Assembly (NCBI RefSeq): GCF_030445035.2
Contig: NC_080690.1
Coordinates: 33,940,796 to 34,004,795 of the forward strand
Origin: Dasypus novemcinctus
Lineage: Eukaryota > Chordata > Mammalia > Cingulata > Dasypodidae
Reading direction: 5' to 3'
DNA: 64,000 bases
Shown here: positions 56,590 through 64,000 of the stretch, piece after piece
Layout of the letters: every line of letters begins with the position of its first letter
Numbering within the stretch: the first letter of the stretch is position 1
Program-made: the position numbers and the translations under genes
The notes under the pieces: generated by a model
Told to the model about the DNA's origin: nothing
The model's database searches: none
The model's input: the letters and a program-made list of their open reading frames with translations, nothing else

Positions 56590-58980
56590 ATTTATTTATT
56601 TAAAAATTTAAAGTACCTTTTCACATACCCAGAATCCTTTCTGTACCCTAAGTGGCACTTGAGTTGTGAACTGGTCTCTTTCTTTTTCCCCAGAAAAAAA
56701 ACCACTTTCCCCAAGCTGGGATTTTTCAGACTAGATTTAGCATTTAAGCAAAGATGCATAAGGGGACAGAAATAGCTTTGAGCAAAATTCTTGTTAAAAT
56801 AGTGGGGCTTTGGAATCTCTTTCATGAATTTAATTCTGCCTGCTCAGCCCTCCCATTCAGAGCTGGGCTTTCTCTCCTGTCCTTCCCACCTCCTTTCTTT
56901 CCCCCTCCTTGTGCATCTCTGACCTGGTCAGGCCACCACTTCCCTGCCCACATCACTCAGGTCTGCTGGAATTAGCCACCCCCTTCCCGGATCTGGCTTT
57001 TTGGGGACAGGCTCTGGCCCCCTCCCCCTGTGCCGGGCTTTCCTACCTGCAAATGCCTCACATGAACTGAACCCAACTTTCCCCAGAAAGGAGCCCTTGA
57101 ACTTCCTGCTCTTGTGCATCTCAGCAGCCTTTTCTGACCACAGTCCTGGCTGGCCAGAGGCACCATCCTTTGACTTCTAGGACTCTTTCCCAAGACCTCA
57201 GCACAAGCTTCTTTCTGCCCACCTGCCCCTCTTAATTACACCACCATCTGGCTCAGGCTCTCTCAGGGGGCTCAGCTCGGTGACTTTGATCTCCTCTCCA
57301 CTATCCTCCCACTGCCCACTGGCAGGAGCCCTGCATTCATCATTCATTCATTTGTCAAACATTTATTGAGTGCCTACTCTGGGCCAAGCCCTGTGCTGGC
57401 CCTGGGTGCAAAGATGATCCAGAGGTGGTCACCCTCCGAGCCGCCATGCCCATTCAGCCATTTCGAGGGTTTAGCTATCGAAAAACCCCTCTGCCAGTTG
57501 GTAAAGAGCCATTTTCCCGAGGACCCCCTGCTCCGATGAGGCTGCAGGTCTCCCTACCATTTAACAATGAAACAGTGTGTCTCAATTTATCCTTCTCATA
57601 GAGCTTATAGTCAAATGGTGGACACTTAAGACTTCCATAGTGCTCAAAATATTTCCCTCCTCCAGAATCTCAAGCTGTGAAACCGACCACAAACTCACTT
57701 TTATTCTTCCCCTGCCTCCGTCTGCTCCACTTCCACCCAACACCCTCTTTGTCCTCCTGCTGCCAAGCCCCTCAAGTGTTCTCAACTCTTGCAGGTCACC
57801 TCCAGCCCTAACCACCTGTGAGCTCGTGGCCAGCCATTTCCACCTGCTTTTGTCATCCTCCTTCACTTTCTCTCTTGTGCCTTGACCTTCCATCCTTCTT
57901 GCTTGGCCATCCCATCCCTGGAGAACATGACACTTGCATTCTCCATGTTGCTGTCTGACCTACTGCTCAGGGACCCCAGCAGGGCAAGTCGGAAAGCCAG
58001 GTGCCCTGACGGTTTTGCCCTCTTGGGCTACTAGACGTCAGCTATGCCCTCCCTGCTGCTTGGCAGAATTTCCCCCACATTTCCTTGCCTCACCATTACT
58101 ATTTCTTCATCTTCAACCTCTCCCCTTAACTTCAGATATCCCCAGGTCTCCGTTACCCGCGCCCTGTAATAGAGACATTTATTTCTCAATGAGTATCCAC
58201 ATGTTCCCCCATATTTCCCAGCACCCTTTCAGTTAGGTGGAGCCATGTGACTTGTTCTGGCCAGTGGACTTTGAGTAGAAGTAACAAGTCCTTCTGGGCG
58301 TAAGCATTTCAAAGGCAGTATGTGATCTTCCAGCTCTCTTTTTGCTTCCTCACTAAGTTGGAAGCCACTGGCTGAGGAGGTGGCCTCACAAGGTGGGAGT
58401 GTCCTTGGTCCCTGAGCCTGGATGTGGAGGAGAGGGGTCTTGAAGAGTTGCTTGAACAGCATAGGAATATTCGTAAAGGAGAAATAGACCTTTGTTGCTT
58501 GTCACTAAATTTTAGAGGTTAATTTGTTATGTCACGCAGGCTAGTGTTATCCTAACTAACATACTCAATTAACAACAACTGATCACCTCCCCTTGAGTCT
58601 GCTACTCCCTCAAGTTTCCACCCTATTTCCTTACTCCTTCCGTTGCTGGATTACTTGAGTAGAGGGCCTATATGCACGGCTACTGATTTCCTTTCATCTC
58701 CACAACGCGTTCGTCAACCCCTGGGCCCTGCCCCACCACTTCACCAAATTATCCTCTGCAAAGCTCCCAGTGATGCTCAGAACCCCAAATCCAACAGCCC
58801 TTTCAATGGCGCCAGCCCCTCTGCAATGAGGGCCAACTCTGTACTTCTTTAACCCCATCTCTGGTGCCTCCTGAGGCCGCATCCCATGCTCCTTTTCAGA
58901 TTACTTTACCAGCTGCATCTTCTCCCTCCTGTCTCCTACATATAGCCCTTCCAAAGGACCTAGCCCCAGCCCTCTCTTCT
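56590..58980. other. Gene-free stretch
   Basis: Contains an L2/MIR-like block at 57,345-57,420 (AAACATTTATTGAGTGCCTA) and, at 58,215-58,565, a repeat sharing GTGAC..GTTCTGGCCAGTGG-type sequence with 12,745-13,010. No gene seen. Confidence 0.5.
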
Positions 58981-58989
58981 CTCTGTACT

Positions 58990-59330
58990 TTTTAAAAAAG
59001 ATTTAATTTATTTCTCCCCAACTCCTTTGTTGTTTGCACTTGCTGTGTCTGTTTGTTGTGTGCTTGCCTTCTTTTCAGGAGGCAGTGGGAACTGAACCTG
59101 GCACCTGTGTGGGAGGGAGGAACCTAATCGCTTGAGCCACCTCTGCTCCCTGCTTTGTTGTGTCTCTCTTTATGTTTTCCTCCTTGTATCTCTTTTTGCA
59201 GCATCTTGTGTCAGCTCACCACTCCAGCTCTCTGTCTCGCTCGTCTTCTTTAGGAGACAGTGGGAACTGAACCCAGGACCTCCTATGTGGCAAGCAGGAG
59301 CTCAAACACTTGAGCCACATCTACTTCCCC
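58990..59330 (-). mobile_element. Compound dimeric tRNA-derived SINE
   Basis: A TTTAATTTATTTCTC tail, then two reverse-oriented tRNA-like units (GGAACTGAACCTGGCACC and GGGAACTGAACCCAGGACC) about 170 bases apart. Confidence 0.7.
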
Positions 59331-59334
59331 CTTT

Positions 59335-62300
59335 TCTCTGTACTTTCTCTCACCCAAGCTATGGCTTCAGTGTCCCTGACCATGCCTGTGACTCCAAATC
59401 TATTTATGGTCACTGTTCTCAAAGAGCTGCCGGCTAATGGTGGACACCCAGGACCACGGTTCCCACCACATGGATGTCCTCACACTGAAAGTGTCAAAAA
59501 CAGAACCCCCTTACTTTCTCTTTTCTTCCAGCAGCAAACCCTTTATTCTGCCCTCCATATTATATGGCCTATCCACTCTTAAGCTGCCCAGGCTCAACTT
59601 CTGGGACTTACCAAACCATCTCCTCTCCCTCCACATATACACCCAGAAAATTCCTGGTTCCGGTAGATCCTATTTCATATTCTCCTCCATCTCATCCTTT
59701 CCCTTTCTCTCAGAGTACTGAGGCTTGTTACTTGCTTTTGGAATTCTGCACAGCCTGCTTCCTGGGTTCCTGGCTTTTTCTTTTCCTGCCTCCTCCAGTC
59801 TCTTGTCTAACCAAATTTCCAAAGGTTTGGATCTCTCCCTGCACTGCAGTGGCTCCCCAGTTCCTCTGCATTATAGTGAATTCTTCAGCCTGGTTTCAGG
59901 ACTTCCAGTAAGGACTTGCCCACGCTTATTTTCACAGGTACACATCCCTCATTCCCCAGGCAAACTGGTTTATTCCTTGTTCTCCAAACATGCCCAGGGG
60001 TCTCCTCACCCTGGCGCTTGCTGAGGGTGGGGAGACCCTCAGTTGAGGGGGCACCCCTACCCCGGAATGCCTTCCCCCAAACCCAGCCCCCATTTCTGCC
60101 TGGAGAATTCTGCCTTATCTTTCCAGGCCTATTTTAAATACCTTTTTCTCTATAGACTTTCCTAGTCCCCTTGACCTTATATGTTTGTTTTCTCCCTCTT
60201 TTGCATTGTTCGACTGTTTTGTCTTTCTTTTATGAGTTGGGATAAAAACACACTTGTCCTTTCTTGCACCATCTTCATCCACACGACATTCTGCTGTCTG
60301 GTTTGCAAAGGCTCTACCCACCTGCTATTTTCAGAAACGGAATTTATTCTGGGTCCCTTGGCAGGAAGCCGGCGCTTATGTCGTACTCTCAGTCACAGGA
60401 TCAGATCTCACTTCAAGTGGGGGATTACCAACGGAGCCGGCTGCCTGGGCTTACCTGGGCCCCATTTCTGTGAGGACGTTTTGAAGTGGTTGGTTTATTT
60501 GTTTTCGGACATCCTGAGCTATATGTGGACACAAACGAAACGTGGCTGCTTTGCATGTGCCTGAGGCCCTGCAGCCAGGTTGTTCTTCTCAAAACCTTCT
60601 AGCCAGCCTCGTCTCTATGAAACCTGCCTCTCCTTCACCGTACCAGGGAGGCCAGGCAGGTGTCTGGAAGGGAATTCGGTCCAATCCGGGACAGTGTGGG
60701 TGCCAGCGAGGCCCCCAGCTTTCCGCCAGGGAACTGGGGCTTAGGGAAACTGGGGGTGAAAAATGAGCCACAGCTAGTTGGGCAGGAACCGAAGGAGGAC
60801 ACTAAATCTGGGGGACGAAATCCTGCGGGCAAAGTTGGGAGCTAACTGGGCGAAAGCGAGCCACCCCTGCTGGGGTGGCCGGTGTGGCTGCCGCCCGGGA
60901 CGGCGCTCTGCCCTGATGACCCACCTCCGTGGGTCAGGGCACAGAGCAAGGGAGGACCCAGGGATAATACCCACCCGATAGCACTCATTCATGTGAAGCA
61001 GTTGTCATACAAAGGCAGAGGGAGACGCAGTGTGGACCAAAATCTCTTACCCCGCCCCCCCCAAACTGCCCAAGAAGCCAAGGGAGGACCTGGGGGCCTT
61101 CCAGATCCCCTGATCCACACAGGAGGGCAGCAGGAAGTGGGGGGCTGGGGAGGGGGGAGGATGGCTGGAGAATGTGTCCCCCCACCCCAGGCGTTCTCAA
61201 CATTGGTCAGTCCTGCTTGCACACTCACTGGCAGGCCAGCTGGCTGGGGACATCTGTTCTGGTCCAATGCCCTCATTTCATAGACTGAAGCACAGAGAGG
61301 TTAAGGGGCATATCTGAGGTCACACAGTCAGTTTAGGGGAGAGGCAAAAACTCAAATCCAGGTCTCTTTGTGGCTCTTTCCACTCAACTCACCACCTTTT
61401 AGTTTGAGGCATGGTGGAAAACACTGGGTTACTTTTGTACAAAACCAAAGAAGTTGGGTTCCCTGTGAGTCTGCAAACATGTGTAAGAGAAGCAAGGGGA
61501 AAATAAATGGCTCCTGTAAATCCTCATGCAGCAATCTGGCAATCTGATCTACAGGATCAGTGCGAGCTCAGAGAAAAGTTCAATCCAAGGATGAACAAAC
61601 AGTACAGTTAATTTTTTTCCAGAACACTCTGCAGGGCTGAAAAACAGCATGTTCCAAAACAAATAAGTTCTATTGACTGAGTGAAAGTATTTTTACTCGC
61701 ATCATTGTTTTTGGCCTACTGTTAACTGAAGACTTTTTTTAAAAAAAGTTGTTATCATAGTTAAAAATTCACTGTTTCCAACATAGTGAAAGTTTGGTTG
61801 TTTTGTTTTGTTTTAATGACTAAAGTCAACACACTCTTTTCTTGGGTCAGGCTCTCCCTGAGGTCTGGGAAGGGAGTATTGTCTACCAGAAAGATTATGT
61901 TCCCTGTGGGGTCTAGAAAGGCAAGCATTTCCTGCTGGAGGCTGTGCCTTCTCTGGAGTTGGGCCCTGGGTTCAGAGTCCAACCGAATGGCTCAGAGGCG
62001 GCCCAGCTCCCTCCGGAGCAGATGAGCTGTGCCTGACGAGTTCAGCCAGCCAATCGGTCTCCGTCTCTGAATAGCACCAGCAAGCCCTGGGGAAGGAAAG
62101 GAACTGTGGGCTTTTGTAAGTGGCCAGGGAACCCAAATGCTTTTGGTCTTCGCAGTGAGATGACCTGAGAACTGCGTCCTTTAGGTTCTAATCCCAAGGA
62201 GGAGACTTTAGCCTTCATGACTAAGTGGACCTTGCAGTGACCTCAGAGGAGGCTGACCAAACCTAGGTCCCTCTCCATCCCCGTGCCACTGGAGAAGGCA

Positions 62301-63180
62301 GGGCCAAGCAAATCACCACACAACTCGCCTGGCTGCTCTTCTCTTATGTCTAGAGCTATAAATGTCCTTTCAGGGCTCAACATCCTCTGGCTTTTGAACA
62401 TTCCACTCTGACACTCATGGCACACTGGGAGTGTCTGTATTAACCCAAACACCCTTACCTGAGCCAGGTATAAGTCCCTTCCCATCCCCATCTTCCCTGG
62501 CTTCTCTCCCACCTTTGAAGCCCTCCTCAACCCTCTCCTCCACTTGCTCCGACCTGTCTCTTACTGGTGGTCCTTCTCCCCTGTCCTTTCACCCAGCCTT
62601 GGGATGGCATGGGACCCCTGTGGCTGATCCTTTCCCCAATCTTGTCATCCTTACAACCCTTCTTTGCTTCCCCCTGCCTGAAAACTTTGTCCTCCATCTT
62701 CAACCAAACCTGAAATTTAACATGCTTACAGAAGGCTCCTTGAATCTTGCCCCTCTTCTGAAGCTCTTTCTTGACACTTCCACCCAGTCGATATCCCTTC
62801 TCACATGTTTTGTTAGTTCCCTTCCCTTCCCTGTGGGATGAGCTGGGAAAATATAACTGGTGCCCAAGACTGGCCTTATTCCAAATCATCCTGTTATGTA
62901 GAGGAAAGCAGGTCACAAAGGAAAAGTCTAGACTGTTTTTCAAATTGAGCCTCACCACTCATAGTGGGTTCTAAAATAATTTTAGTGGATTGTGACCAAC
63001 ATTAAAACAAGAAAAGGAAGATAAAAGTATCAGAGTACATCACCCATAGTAAGGGTGAGTGTTGTTTTGTGACATTTTTGCTTCAGTTTTTGGTGTATTT
63101 GTGTTCCAAGTCTCAATGTAAAATATATTTCTTCCTGGGGGTTGCAGCCAAAAAAGTTTGAAAGTCCCTGGTCAAAAGAA
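59335..63180. other. Gene-free stretch
   Basis: Pyrimidine-rich to 60.6 kb, then GC-rich near 60.6-61.2 kb. A MIR-like block (CATAGACTGAAGCACAGAGA) is at 61,270-61,340. No SLC12A3 exon recognised. Confidence 0.5.
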
Positions 63181-63184
63181 TGAA

Positions 63185-64000
63185 CCAAGTTCCCCCCAGC
63201 ATGGGACATGACTGCCGGGGATAAGCCTCCCTGGCACTGAGGGATTACTACCAGTCACTAACTAGTGATTCGACTATAAAAAGACCTTGAATAAAAGGGG
63301 GAAATGGTAAAGACAAATGAGTTTATATGGCTAAGAGTCTTCAAAAAAGAGTCGGGAGGTCATCAGAGGGGTCACGTTTACACACGCCTCAGCAGGATCC
63401 CAGAGACAGCCAACCCCAGGTACCAGTGATCCTGAGGGCTACAGAGACACACAGGTTCTATGGTCATAGCAGATGGCTCTGGAATTCAGTGCCTTGTCAG
63501 TGGGTCCTACTTTGTAATTTGTGTTTCTGAGTGTGATGGAGTTGGACTCAGATGTGACCTTTCCACACATGACTTTTCTGTCACTTTTACTGAACCTGTG
63601 GTTGGCAGGAGGGTTGATGTATATTCAAGAGACTTGAATCTCTGGATTGGCCATGTGCCAGCTGGGCCCTGAGCCTCAGCAGAGTTGCAACTCCTACTCT
63701 CTGGTTCATTGGACTTACCCAGGTCAGCTATCAAAGAGGTGAAGTCGGTTAACCACCACACCAGGGAACCAAGAGTGCCTAAAACTCCAAGCAGGAGAAT
63801 CTCATCCATCAACCATGTGGGATCTAAACCCCCTCTCTATATAGAGGTGAAGTGGACATCGCCATCCCAGGGCCCTCAGGATGGAGGAATAAAATATGGA
63901 TTAGAGTGGACTTACTGGTATTCTACTATAGAACTATTGTGACTAATAATGGAAGAAACTGTAGCACTGTTGTGGAGAAAGTGGCCACAGTAGTTGCTGA
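63185..64000 (+). mobile_element. Lineage-specific L1-like 3' region, cut by window end
   Basis: Starts near GCATGGGACATGACTGCCGG and runs to the window edge with no stop-free gene. Its expected continuation (GATATTGCA-type sequence) resembles the element at 56.2-56.6 kb. I infer an L1 3' untranslated region, and the family assignment is from recall. Confidence 0.45.

Noticed and set aside
62243-64000. Possible SLC12A3 3' exons at the right edge, expected from synteny
   Set aside because: No SLC12A3 peptide was recognised; the sequence there is repeat-like.

Overview
This is mammalian nuclear DNA, almost certainly from a xenarthran and most likely an armadillo. The window is dotted with tRNA-related SINEs of the armadillo DAS type (head with a GGTTCAAACC-like B box, body with GGAGAGCTGACACAACAAGA-like sequence, AAATAAAT-rich tail), together with old MIR, MER5, MER20 and L1 relics. 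Gene content and order match the human 16q13 interval SLC12A3 - HERPUD1 - CETP, read here from the minus strand. SLC12A3 itself is not seen and would lie beyond the right edge.

Region 1 (about 1.4-17.8 kb, minus strand) holds the remains of CETP, the plasma cholesteryl ester transfer protein. Thirteen of the sixteen exons expected from human CETP can be recognised in the right order and orientation (3-11 and 13-16). Most carry frameshifts, stop codons or lost splice sites, so this looks like a unitary pseudogene. Its introns are loaded with DAS SINEs, a solo LTR with a perfect 5-bp target duplication, and a 188-bp interstitial telomeric repeat inserted into a MIR. Exons 1, 2 and 12 were not found.

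Region 2 (about 17.8-37.6 kb) is intergenic. It contains dimeric tRNA-derived SINEs, a GC-rich island at 24.7-25.9 kb with no identified gene, LTR and L1 fragments, and a frameshifted processed pseudogene of the mitochondrial glutaredoxin GLRX5.

Region 3 (about 37.6-48.8 kb, minus strand) is an intact HERPUD1 gene: eight coding exons with standard GT/AG junctions, a 397-residue product, a polyadenylation signal at 37,655-37,660, a TATA box, and ER-stress elements (an ERSE with one mismatch, a perfect ERSE-II, and an ATF4-type composite site) upstream in a CpG island. HERPUD1 is the only functional protein-coding gene supported. It encodes a ubiquitin-like-domain ER membrane protein of ER-associated degradation, and its promoter fits induction by the unfolded protein response. 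A 92-bp fragment of another mRNA, flanked by a perfect 10-bp target duplication, sits in its last intron.

Region 4 (about 49-64 kb) is intergenic, dominated by L1 3' ends, DAS SINEs and MIRs. The window ends inside what looks like a long lineage-specific L1 3' region.

Comparisons with human genes are from recall of those sequences, not from a database search.
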